Origin: Firmicutes bacterium CAG:534
Lineage (GTDB): Bacteria > Bacillota > Clostridia > Lachnospirales > Lachnospiraceae
NCBI GenBank assembly: GCA_000436115.1
Contig: FR894566.1
Coordinates: 43,679-57,352, forward strand
Direction of reading: 5' to 3'
DNA length: 13,674 nucleotides
The position numbers and the translations under genes were made by a program. Under the pieces are notes generated by a model. It had not been told where the DNA came from. It saw nothing but the letters and a program-made list of their open reading frames with translations, and did not search any database. This document shows, in pieces, positions 7,970 to 13,674 of the stretch (its first letter is position 1; each line of letters starts with the position of its first letter).

Positions 7970-9405
7970 AGAGCCTCCCCTCCTTCCTGTTTCGTCAGAT
8001 ACCAGGATCCTTTATCTGCCTTCAGGACTTCACTTTCATCTATGGAAAGCTCTCTGGCAAGGATTTCCACCACCTTGGGATTACAAAAGCCGGACTGGCA
8101 TCTTCCCATTCCCGCACGGGTACGTCTTTTGATCCCGTCTGTGGTCGTTGCCCCAAGCTGTCTGTGAATGGCGTCCAGGATTTCACCCTCTGTCACCATC
8201 TCACATCTGCATATCACATTTCCATATGCCGGATTGCTGCGGATCAGCTCCTGTCTTTCTTCTTCCCCTGCAAGAGCCATGCTGACGATCCCTTTTCTCC
8301 TTGAAATAAAGTCGGTTTTTTCCTCGGGCTTTAACTTTTCTATTACCATCCGGGCCACATACTCTCCCAGCGCCGGTGCGCAGGAAAGTCCCGGTGATTC
8401 TATGCCTGCAACGTCAATAAAGCCTTCCGCATCCCTGACCTCTTCAATACAGAAATCGTCTCCCGATCCATGGGCTCTCAGTCCTGCAAAGGATGTGATC
8501 ACCTGTCTTGTGGGAAGCTCCCTGACACTAAGGGCCCCTCTCTCTGTAATCGCTGCAAGTCCCTCCCTTGAGGTTTCTGTTCCTTCCTTATCGTCAATAT
8601 CCTGGGCAGTCGGGCCGATCAGAAGATTCCCGTGCACAGTAGGAGTTACCAGCACGCCCTTTCCCAGCGCGGTAGGAAGCTGAAACAAAGTATGGCTGAC
8701 CATATTTCCGGCTTTCTTATCACACAGAAGATATTCTCCCCTTCTGGGCGTTATCTTCATTTTCTCCCGGCTGATCATATTATGGATCCGGTCTGCATAC
8801 ACTCCTGCCGCATTGACCACCATCCTTGCCGTAAAGATCTCATTTCCTGCTGTTATCTGATATCCACCCTGCACGGCACAGATCTCTGTCACTTCCATGC
8901 CCAGTTTAAAATGAACGCCGTTATCGGCTGCATTTTCTGCAAGTGCAATGGTCAGGCCAAAGGGACAGACAATGGCTCCTGAAGGTGCATACAAAGCGGC
9001 TGCCACCCGGTCGCTGATCTCCGGCTCCAGTTCCCTTGCTTGTTCTCCGGTCAGGATCCTGATATCCGGAACACCATTCTGACGTCCTCTTTCTTCCAGC
9101 TCCTTTAAGGTATCTATGCCCTGTTCTTCAAAACAAAGCACCATGGATCCGTTTTGCTTATACGGAAAATCAAGCTCTCCTGAGAGAGCTTTCATACGTC
9201 TGCTGCCTTCTACATTTAATTTTGCCTTTAATGTTCCGGGCTTTGCATCATATCCGGCATGCACGATTCCGCTGTTTGCCTTGGAAGTTCCCTCACACAC
9301 ATCAAGGGCCTTTTCTAATACCAGTACATCCAGCCGATACCGGGACAGCTCCCTGGCGATGGCACATCCGCTGACGCCCGCCCCCACAATGATTACATCA
9401 TACAT
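7966..9405 (-). CDS. GlpA-like FAD-dependent glycerol-3-phosphate dehydrogenase with C-terminal BFD [2Fe-2S]-type domain
   Basis: A 479-residue member of the DAO / GlpA flavoprotein family, expected to oxidise glycerol 3-phosphate to dihydroxyacetone phosphate. The FAD-binding motif VIIVGAGVSGCAIAREL is at 4-20, followed by KANSGIVHAGYD (42-53), RRGEY (221-225), and SFAGLRAHGSGDDF (305-318) with a likely substrate-site arginine. The tail (about 395-455) has C399 and C401, then C436 and C441, a CxC-x34-Cx4C pattern like the BFD-like domain at the GlpA C-terminus. No membrane segment is visible, and no GlpC-like anchor gene was found. The frame is open upstream to 9498, but ATG 9405 is chosen because AGGAGG (9416-9421) lies 10 nt before it and the -10 element lies inside the longer version. 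It is the first gene of the operon; its stop overlaps the next start by 4 nt. Confidence 0.9.
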   Translation of the reverse strand: MYDVIIVGAGVSGCAIARELSRYRLDVLVLEKALDVCEGTSKANSGIVHAGYDAKPGTLKAKLNVEGSRRMKALSGELDFPYKQNGSMVLCFEEQGIDTLKELEERGRQNGVPDIRILTGEQARELEPEISDRVAAALYAPSGAIVCPFGLTIALAENAADNGVHFKLGMEVTEICAVQGGYQITAGNEIFTARMVVNAAGVYADRIHNMISREKMKITPRRGEYLLCDKKAGNMVSHTLFQLPTALGKGVLVTPTVHGNLLIGPTAQDIDDKEGTETSREGLAAITERGALSVRELPTRQVITSFAGLRAHGSGDDFCIEEVRDAEGFIDVAGIESPGLSCAPALGEYVARMVIEKLKPEEKTDFISRRKGIVSMALAGEEERQELIRSNPAYGNVICRCEMVTEGEILDAIHRQLGATTTDGIKRRTRAGMGRCQSGFCNPKVVEILARELSIDESEVLKADKGSWYLTKQEGGEAL

Positions 9406-9430
9406 TGGTTCCGATCCTCCTAATATTTCT

Positions 9431-9459
9431 ATTATAACAAAAATACTTGTTTTACGAAA
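9431..9459 (-). promoter_or_regulatory. Extended -10 promoter of the glycerol operon
   Basis: On the minus strand, TGTTATAAT (9439-9431) gives a perfect TATAAT with the TGn extension. The hexamer 17 bp upstream, TTTCGT (9459-9454), is a very poor -35. Transcription would start near 9424, leaving a leader of about 20 nt that holds only the AGGAGG site, so no riboswitch or antiterminator fits. A weak -35 with an extended -10 suggests dependence on an activator or control by an overlapping operator (see 9449-9479). Confidence 0.72.
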
Positions 9460-9479
9460 CCATAAAAGTTTATGAAACC
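9449..9479 (-). repeat. Paired operator-like elements at the glycerol promoter
   Basis: On the minus strand, GGTTTCATAAAC (9479-9468) is followed 18 bp later by GGTTTCGTAAAAC (9461-9449). Each is an imperfect palindrome of the form GTTT-N3/4-AAAC. The stretch between them also forms a perfect 6-2-6 inverted repeat, CATAAACTTTTATG (9475-9462). The downstream copy overlaps the -35 position. The arrangement looks like a tandem binding site for a glycerol or catabolite regulator. I cannot assign the protein, and it is not a good match to the Bacillus cre consensus. Confidence 0.5.
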
Positions 9480-9493
9480 TGACAATTTCCAGG

Positions 9494-9532
9494 CACAAAA
9501 ATAAGGCTTTGGCAAATTTCCGCCAAAGCCTT
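9494..9532 (-). terminator. Intrinsic terminator after map
   Basis: Read on the minus strand, AAGGCTTTGGC (9532-9522) and GCCAAAGCCTT (9513-9503) form a perfect 11-bp stem with an 8-nt loop, followed by ATTTTTGTG. It lies 21 nt after the methionine aminopeptidase stop and before the glycerol promoter, so it separates the pentose-phosphate/map operon from the glycerol operon. A U-rich tract is present only in the minus-strand direction. Confidence 0.92.
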
Positions 9533-9553
9533 TCAAATCACATCTCATTTATC

Positions 9554-10426
9554 TTACCAGGTCAATACTTCATGGCCGTCTTCCGTTACCGCCACGGTGA
9601 TCTCCCACTGTGCAGACGGTTTCCCATCTTCCGTGTATACCGTCCACCCATCTTCATCATCCACATAGACTTCACTGGTGCCCATATTGACCATAGGCTC
9701 AATGGTAAATACCATTCCGGGAACCATAAGCATTTCTGTTCCCGCCTTTGTCACATAGCTTACAAAAGGCTCCTCATGAAACTCAAGTCCGATCCCATGG
9801 CCTCCGATCTCCACTACAACACTGTAGCCGTTTGCTTTCGCATGGTCATTGATCACCTGTGCCATATCTCCAAGGAAGTTCCAGGGCTTTACCATTTCAA
9901 GGCCCTTAAGCATACATTCCTTTGTGACATCCACCAGCTTCTTTTTTTCCTCGCTTACTTCTCCGATACAGAACATTCTGGAGGAGTCTGAAAAATATCC
10001 CTTATACAGGGTGGACACATCTACATTGACAATGTCCCCCTCCTTCAGGATCACATCCTTAGAGGGGATCCCGTGGCATACCACTTCGTTAATGGAGGTG
10101 CACACACTCTTAGGGTATCCTTCATAGTTCAAAGGTGCAGGAATTCCTCCCATTTTCACCGTCACTTTATGGACTACATCATCAATCTGCTGGGTACTCA
10201 CGCCCGGACCGATCATTTTTGCCACTGCATCCAGAACTGCCACATTGATTACGCTGCTGTCCTTAATTCCCTGGATCTGCTCCTTTGTTTTCAGGATACT
10301 CCTGCTCGGTACAATATGTCCTTCCAGTTCATAATGATGAATTTTCTCATCAAAAGCCATATGACAGGTCTTATATTTTTTGCCGCTTCCACACCAACAG
10401 GGATCATTTCTTCCAATTTTCTGCAT
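9554..10426 (-). CDS. map: Methionine aminopeptidase, type I, with N-terminal SEC-C motif
   Basis: A 290-residue metalloprotease of the pita-bread fold that removes the initiator methionine from nascent proteins. Metal ligands fit the family: D136 (VNVDVS), D147 (YFSDSS), H210 (GGHGIGLEFHEEP), E243 (TIEPM) and E275 (QWEITV); H118 (VCHGIP) is the usual substrate-site histidine. Residues 1-25 are an extra SEC-C zinc motif, NDPCWCGSGKKYKTCH, with C10, C12, C21 and H22. Such extensions occur in some bacterial enzymes and may contact ribosome or SecA partners, though that is inferred here. The ATG at 10426 has only a weak SD (GGAAAAGAG), 19 nt after the rpe stop, so translation may be coupled to rpe. 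It is the last gene before the terminator. A housekeeping enzyme at the end of a sugar-phosphate operon is unusual company. Confidence 0.97.
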   Translation of the reverse strand: MQKIGRNDPCWCGSGKKYKTCHMAFDEKIHHYELEGHIVPSRSILKTKEQIQGIKDSSVINVAVLDAVAKMIGPGVSTQQIDDVVHKVTVKMGGIPAPLNYEGYPKSVCTSINEVVCHGIPSKDVILKEGDIVNVDVSTLYKGYFSDSSRMFCIGEVSEEKKKLVDVTKECMLKGLEMVKPWNFLGDMAQVINDHAKANGYSVVVEIGGHGIGLEFHEEPFVSYVTKAGTEMLMVPGMVFTIEPMVNMGTSEVYVDDEDGWTVYTEDGKPSAQWEITVAVTEDGHEVLTW

Positions 10427-10445
10427 CTACATCGCTCTTTTCCAT

Positions 10446-11120
10446 TTACCGTTTCCGGCTGCTTTCCTCTGAAAAGACCTCCAGGAATCTGCTGATATTC
10501 TCCGTAATACTGCGCTTTTTAAACACTGCCGACCCAGCTACAAAGACATCTGCTCCTGCTTCTATAATTTCCCGGACATTTTTCTTTCCAACGCCGCCGT
10601 CCACTTCTATCATAGTCCTTAACTTCTGTTTATCAATATATTGACGCAGCTGCCTTATTCTATCAAAGGCCTCCGGCATAAATTCCTGACCCCCAAAGCC
10701 CGGCTCCACACTCATGAGAAGCACCATGTCCACCTTGGAAAGATATGGATATACCTTTTCAAGCTCCGTTCCCGGTTTAATGGAAATGCCGGCCTTTGCT
10801 CCGCAGGCATGGATCTGATCGATCACCTGCGCCGGGTCTTTTGCCGCCTCCAAATGAAATGTGATGCCGTCAGCACCACATTTCACAAATTCCTCTACAT
10901 AACGTTCCGGATCTATGATCATTAAATGTACATCAAAAAACTGCTTACTGGCAGACCTGATAGAGGCAATAAGGGGCATACCGAAGGAAATACTGGGTAC
11001 AAAAATCCCGTCCATCACATCTATGTGAAGATACTCTGCTCCCGCCTGTTCTGTTTCCCTGATCTGCTCACCCAAAACGGTAAAATCTGCCGCCAAAAGG
11101 GATGGCGCTAAAATATACAT
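10446..11120 (-). CDS. rpe: Ribulose-phosphate 3-epimerase
   Basis: Interconverts D-ribulose 5-phosphate and D-xylulose 5-phosphate in the pentose phosphate pathway. The 224-residue TIM barrel has family length. Motifs visible are LAPSLLAADF (4-13, S7), HIDVMDGIFVP (32-42, H32 and catalytic D34), FDVHLMI (62-68, H65), FHLEA (88-92), MSVEPGFGGQ (136-145, phosphate loop) and IEVDGGV (171-177, catalytic D174). The metal set H32, D34, H65 and D174 is complete. The ATG at 11120 has GAGAGG about 7 nt upstream. It lies 27 nt after the transketolase C-subunit, whose substrate xylulose 5-phosphate it supplies. Rpe sits in many other contexts (near rsgA in some Firmicutes); here it belongs to a transketolase operon. 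Confidence 0.97.
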   Translation of the reverse strand: MYILAPSLLAADFTVLGEQIRETEQAGAEYLHIDVMDGIFVPSISFGMPLIASIRSASKQFFDVHLMIIDPERYVEEFVKCGADGITFHLEAAKDPAQVIDQIHACGAKAGISIKPGTELEKVYPYLSKVDMVLLMSVEPGFGGQEFMPEAFDRIRQLRQYIDKQKLRTMIEVDGGVGKKNVREIIEAGADVFVAGSAVFKKRSITENISRFLEVFSEESSRKR

Positions 11121-11147
11121 GGCCTACCTCTCTATCCTCTGCATTTT

Positions 11148-12095
11148 CTATTTCAGGAAATCCTTTATCTGCTCGTAAATTCCCTTGCCGTCCAGCTTAT
11201 ACTTCTCAAGCAGCGCTGCCGCACTGCCGGACTCTCCAAACACATCCTGCATTCCGATCTTCTTTACAGGAACCGGATAAGCCTTGCACAGAGCGTCGCA
11301 GACTGCGCTTCCAAGTCCTCCGATCACGGAATGCTCCTCTGCGGTTACCACCTTTCCGGTTTTCTTTGCAGATGCAACGATCAATTCTTCATCTAAGGGC
11401 TTGATGGTGCAGATATTGATCACCTCTGCCTGAATTCCATCCTGCTCAAGCATCTTTGCCGCTTCTAAGGCATTTCCCACACAGATCCCCGTTGCTACAA
11501 TGGTCAGGTCGCTTCCTTCCCGCAGCACGGTTCCCTTGCCGATTTCAAATTTATAATCCGGTCTGTCATTGATCACTGGGCAGGCAGCACGGCCAAATCT
11601 CATATAAACGGGGCCTTCATGCTCTGCTGCTGCCTTTACTGCAGCCTTTGCCTCAATATCGTCTGCCGGACACATTACTACCATGCCTGGGATCGTGCGC
11701 ATCAGCGCAATATCCTCGTTACACTGATGGGAAGCTCCATCCTCTCCTACCGTAATTCCTGCATGGGTAGCGCCGATCTTAACATTCAGATGAGGATATC
11801 CTACGGAATTCCTGACCTGTTCAAAGGCTCTTCCTGCAGCAAACATGGCAAAGCTGCTCACAAATGGGATCTTACCGGTGGTTGCCATACCGGCAGCAAT
11901 GCCAACCATATTACATTCTGCAATACCGCAGTCGATATGTCTGTCGGGATATGCTTTCTTAAAAATACCTGTTTTGGTAGCAGCAGCAAGATCTGCATCC
12001 AAAACGACTACATTCGGATTTTCTGCTCCCAGTTCTACCAAAGCGTTTCCGTAACTTTCCCTGGTCGCGATCTTTTTCACTGTATTATCTGCCAT
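11148..12095 (-). CDS. Transketolase, C-terminal subunit (split type)
   Basis: 315 residues corresponding to the pyrimidine-binding and C-terminal domains of transketolase. It works with the product of the adjacent upstream gene to move two-carbon ketol units between sugar phosphates using thiamine diphosphate. CGIAECNMVGIAAGM (56-70) carries E60, the glutamate that activates the cofactor aminopyrimidine. ATHAGITVGEDGASHQ (109-124) holds active-site histidines H111 and H123. The C-terminal domain runs from about 195. Its start overlaps the upstream stop as TAATG, with AGGAGG 7 nt before the ATG, ensuring coupled, near-equal synthesis of the two halves. Split transketolases are common in Clostridia and archaea. 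The closest alternative is the C-half of a DXS-like enzyme, but gene order and the rpe neighbour favour transketolase. Confidence 0.94.
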   Translation of the reverse strand: MADNTVKKIATRESYGNALVELGAENPNVVVLDADLAAATKTGIFKKAYPDRHIDCGIAECNMVGIAAGMATTGKIPFVSSFAMFAAGRAFEQVRNSVGYPHLNVKIGATHAGITVGEDGASHQCNEDIALMRTIPGMVVMCPADDIEAKAAVKAAAEHEGPVYMRFGRAACPVINDRPDYKFEIGKGTVLREGSDLTIVATGICVGNALEAAKMLEQDGIQAEVINICTIKPLDEELIVASAKKTGKVVTAEEHSVIGGLGSAVCDALCKAYPVPVKKIGMQDVFGESGSAAALLEKYKLDGKGIYEQIKDFLK

Positions 12096-12937
12096 TATGC
12101 TTCCTCCTTTAACAGCTCTTCATCGATTTTTTCAAGATCAGCCATTGCTACTGCATACTGCTCATCATTCGGTGCAGTTCCATGCCAGCTTACATTGTTC
12201 TCCATAAAGGAAACACCCTTTCCCTTTACGCTGTGCGCAATGATTGCCGTAGGCATGCCCTTGGTCTGTCTTGCTTCCTGAAAAGCAGCGCGGAGTGCAT
12301 CAAAATCATGTGCATCTACGTTGATTACATGGAAGTTAAATGCTTCAAATTTCTTATCAATGGGATAAGGAGAGCAGACATCTGCTACTGGTCCGTCGAT
12401 CTGCAGACCGTTATTGTCCACAATGACTACCAGGTTGTCCAGCTTTCTGTGTCCCGCAAACATGGAAGCCTCCCATACCTGTCCCTCCTGGATCTCGCCG
12501 TCGCCTAAAAGGGTATATACCCGGTAATCCTTCTGATCCATTTTGCCGGCTAAGGCCATGCCCACTGCTGCAGAAATTCCCTGACCCAGGGAACCGCTGG
12601 ACATGTCCACTCCGGGAATATGCTGCATGCAGGGATGTCCCTGAAGGTAAGAGCCGAGCTTTCTTAACGTCAGCAGGTCTTCTACCGGAAAATATCCTCT
12701 GTTTGCCAGGGCGGAATAAAGTCCCGGTGCAGTATGCCCCTTGGAAAGTACAAAACGATCCCTGTTTTCCATCTTGGGGTTTTTAGGATCAATGTTCATC
12801 TCTTCAAAATAAAGATATGTAAAAATGTCTGCTGCTGACAGGGAACCGCCCGGATGTCCTGCCTTTGCACTGTGAACTGCCGATACGATGCCCTTTCGCA
12901 CCTGATTGGCAGTTTTTTTAAGCTCCAGATTGTTCAT
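12095..12937 (-). CDS. Transketolase, N-terminal subunit (split type)
   Basis: 280 residues forming the thiamine-diphosphate-binding half of a split transketolase. Motifs are SAKAGHPGGSLSAADI (23-38, H28), LSKGHTAPGLYSAL (64-77, H68), LQGHP (98-102, H101), GSLGQGISAAVGMALAG (115-131), the cofactor motif GDGEIQEGQVWEA (145-157) ending at DNN (174-176), and SWHG (250-253). Together with the downstream C-subunit (315 aa) it gives about 595 residues, somewhat less than one-chain enzymes. The ATG at 12937 is chosen because GGAGG (12943-12947) lies 5 nt before it; an ATG six codons upstream would place that SD inside the gene. It is the first gene of the transketolase-rpe-map operon, transcribed from 13007-13035 through a leader with a stable hairpin. 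Confidence 0.95.
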   Translation of the reverse strand: MNNLELKKTANQVRKGIVSAVHSAKAGHPGGSLSAADIFTYLYFEEMNIDPKNPKMENRDRFVLSKGHTAPGLYSALANRGYFPVEDLLTLRKLGSYLQGHPCMQHIPGVDMSSGSLGQGISAAVGMALAGKMDQKDYRVYTLLGDGEIQEGQVWEASMFAGHRKLDNLVVIVDNNGLQIDGPVADVCSPYPIDKKFEAFNFHVINVDAHDFDALRAAFQEARQTKGMPTAIIAHSVKGKGVSFMENNVSWHGTAPNDEQYAVAMADLEKIDEELLKEEA

Positions 12938-12971
12938 AGTTACCTCCATTTGCATTTTTTCCCGTTTATGA

Positions 12972-12990
12972 AAAGCGCCTCCGGCGCTTT
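12972..12990 (-). other. Stable hairpin in the transketolase leader
   Basis: AAAGCGCC (12972-12979) and GGCGCTTT (12983-12990) form a perfect 8-bp GC-rich stem with a 3-nt loop, between the transketolase promoter and its start codon. On the minus strand it is followed by only a short TTTTC, so it is a poor terminator unless it acts as a weak attenuator. It could also stabilise the 5' end of the mRNA. Both flanking genes diverge from this region, so it cannot terminate either one after its stop. Confidence 0.55.
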
Positions 12991-13006
12991 CCTTCTACTG
13001 CTTCAT

Positions 13007-13035
13007 ATTTTATCATACTTAAAAGTGAGCGTCTA
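13007..13035 (-). promoter_or_regulatory. Promoter of the transketolase-rpe-map operon
   Basis: On the minus strand, TAGACG (13035-13030; 4 of 6 matches to TTGACA) is followed by a 17-bp spacer and TAAAAT (13012-13007), with a TGA extension just upstream that makes a TGn extended -10. Transcription would start near 13000, giving a leader of about 63 nt containing the hairpin at 12972-12990 and the GGAGG site. Confidence 0.65.
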
Positions 13036-13082
13036 TACAGTAATCCTGCTAAATCCTTTTCATATATTGCTATTTTCCCCGG

Positions 13083-13111
13083 TACTTTTTCTTTTCCGCA
13101 GGTCATATAAT
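13083..13111 (+). promoter_or_regulatory. Candidate promoter of the plus-strand DUF885 gene
   Basis: A perfect TATAAT (13106-13111) lies 30 nt before the TTG start at 13141. The hexamer 17 bp upstream (TACTTT, 13083-13088) is poor. The start site would fall near 13118, giving a leader of about 23 nt that holds the SD. It is divergent from the transketolase promoter, with about 47 bp between the two -35 positions. Confidence 0.45.
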
Positions 13112-13126
13112 TACGCAAAGTATGCT

Positions 13127-13133
13127 GGTGAGG
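13127..13133 (+). promoter_or_regulatory. Ribosome binding site that decides the TTG start at 13141
   Basis: GGTGAGG is followed by 7 nt and then TTG. The reading frame has a stop (TGA, 13129-13131) just upstream and no ATG or GTG before the hydrophobic segment, so this SD-to-TTG pair is the best supported start. The next TTG, at 13174, has no SD and would shorten the positively charged N-terminus. Confidence 0.65.
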
Positions 13134-13140
13134 TTTTTCC

Positions 13141-13674
13141 TTGTTTTCCTTTGCTTCCAAACATTTTAAACATTTGATTTATATCCTTTTGCCGGTTTTC
13201 CTTCTTTCGGTGGTTTTCGTTGTGTTTTTCCTTTTAGGCAAAGACAGCCGGGCCTTTCATAAGCTATGCAGCGACCTTTGCCTTTCAGAGCTTTCAGGCG
13301 ATACCTTAAGTCTCCATTATACCCTTGCTTATCCGGAGGACTATGGCATTTCCTGTGATCCCTGCCTTCCCTGCTACCAGGCAGACGAAGCCTCCTCTTC
13401 TGATGAAACAAGCTCTTTAGCAGACCTCCTTTCCGGTATTTCCCCGGATCATTTATCTGCGGAGGACGCTTATACCTATGACCTTTTGACCCGCTACCTT
13501 GCCCTGCAGGAGAAAGGGAGCCGCTTTGCCTATTACCCGGAACCCCTTTCTCCTTCCTCCGGCATGCAGTCCGGCCTTCCCATCCTTTTTTCCGACTATA
13601 CCTTCCGCTCCGCTCAGGATGTGGAGGACTATCTGGCCTTGCTGGATCAGACGGACGAGTACTTTGGAAGTCTT
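13141..13674 (+). CDS. DUF885-family protein, membrane-anchored or secreted (N-terminal part, cut by window edge)
   Basis: The open frame gives 178 residues and runs off the right edge. Residues 1-10 are basic (SKHFK) and 11-33 are strongly hydrophobic, so this is an uncleaved signal anchor or signal peptide; no lipobox cysteine follows. After it, segments recall the DUF885 family: FHKLCSDLCLSEL (39-51), HYTLAYPEDYGI (59-70), YDLLTRYL (113-120), YPEPLSPSSGMQSGLPILFS (132-151) and DVEDYLALLDQ (160-170). Family members are predicted zinc peptidases whose HExxH-type motif lies further downstream, outside the window. A short cysteine-rich insert (CDPCLPC, 72-78) follows the DYGI segment; cysteines there are not something I recall for the family. 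It uses TTG with GGTGAGG 7 nt upstream. It is the only rightward gene and diverges from the transketolase operon. Confidence 0.72.
   Translation, partial: MFSFASKHFKHLIYILLPVFLLSVVFVVFFLLGKDSRAFHKLCSDLCLSELSGDTLSLHYTLAYPEDYGISCDPCLPCYQADEASSSDETSSLADLLSGISPDHLSAEDAYTYDLLTRYLALQEKGSRFAYYPEPLSPSSGMQSGLPILFSDYTFRSAQDVEDYLALLDQTDEYFGSL

Noticed and set aside
8168..8683. Plus-strand open frame of 171 codons inside the GlpA-like gene
   Set aside because: Ser/Pro-rich antisense shadow of a clear flavoprotein gene.
9449..9461. Catabolite-responsive element (cre)
   Set aside because: The site has a central CG on one strand but misses several conserved positions of the Bacillus cre consensus, so it is reported only as an operator-like element.
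9406..9498. N-terminal extension of the GlpA-like protein
   Set aside because: The extra 31 residues contain the -10 element and the AGGAGG site, and would precede the FAD-binding strand that normally begins the protein.
9503..9532. Bidirectional terminator
   Set aside because: The stem is perfect, but only the minus-strand side is followed by a T-rich tract, and no plus-strand gene ends there.
11619..12281. Plus-strand open frame of 220 codons across the two transketolase genes
   Set aside because: Antisense to two highly conserved enzyme genes; its translation is Cys/Ser/His-rich with no domain pattern.
13166..13411. Minus-strand open frame of 81 codons (and another at 12966-13160)
   Set aside because: It overlaps the DUF885-like plus-strand gene, which has signal-anchor and family-like features; these frames have a highly basic, low-information composition and no homology I recognise.

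Overview
The window looks like a chromosomal segment of a low-to-mid GC Firmicute of class Clostridia, most likely a Lachnospiraceae gut commensal. The reasons are the split transketolase, a methionine aminopeptidase with an N-terminal SEC-C zinc motif, a GlpA-like dehydrogenase with a BFD-type iron-sulfur tail next to a DUF1667 module, GH36 alpha-galactosidases, and strong AGGAGG-type ribosome binding sites with occasional TTG starts. This placement rests on family knowledge only; genus and species cannot be read from the sequence. No mobile elements, CRISPR arrays, tRNA or rRNA genes were seen.

Layout: all genes but one lie on the minus strand, so transcription runs from right to left. At the right edge (13141-13674) a plus-strand gene enters, encoding the N-terminal 178 residues of a membrane-anchored or secreted DUF885-family protein. 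It is divergent from a four-gene minus-strand operon: transketolase N-subunit, transketolase C-subunit, ribulose-phosphate 3-epimerase and SEC-C methionine aminopeptidase (12937 down to 9554). That operon has its own promoter (13007-13035), a leader hairpin (12972-12990) and a strong intrinsic terminator (9494-9532).

Next is a glycerol / glycerol-3-phosphate operon (9405 down to 2761): a GlpA-like FAD dehydrogenase with a [2Fe-2S]-type tail, a second FAD oxidoreductase fused to DUF1667, glycerol kinase GlpK, and a large (about 759 aa) protein with a degenerate cyclic-nucleotide-binding domain and an unrecognised body. Its promoter has an extended -10, a poor -35 and a pair of repeated GTTT...AAAC elements. 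Finally, two GH36 alpha-galactosidase genes lie in tandem (2648 down to the left edge), the second cut by the window. They have their own near-consensus promoter and a pair of direct repeats spaced exactly 21 bp.

Together the genes describe carbohydrate catabolism: raffinose-type alpha-galactoside hydrolysis, glycerol phosphorylation and oxidation, and the non-oxidative pentose phosphate pathway. The least described parts are the cNMP-like protein translationally linked to glpK and the membrane-independent-looking FAD/Fe-S glycerol-3-phosphate oxidation pair. Several starts were reassigned on ribosome-binding-site evidence: the cNMP-like gene (5040), glpK (6541), the glpA-like gene (9405) and the transketolase N-subunit (12937). 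Two genes appear to use TTG (7969 and 13141).
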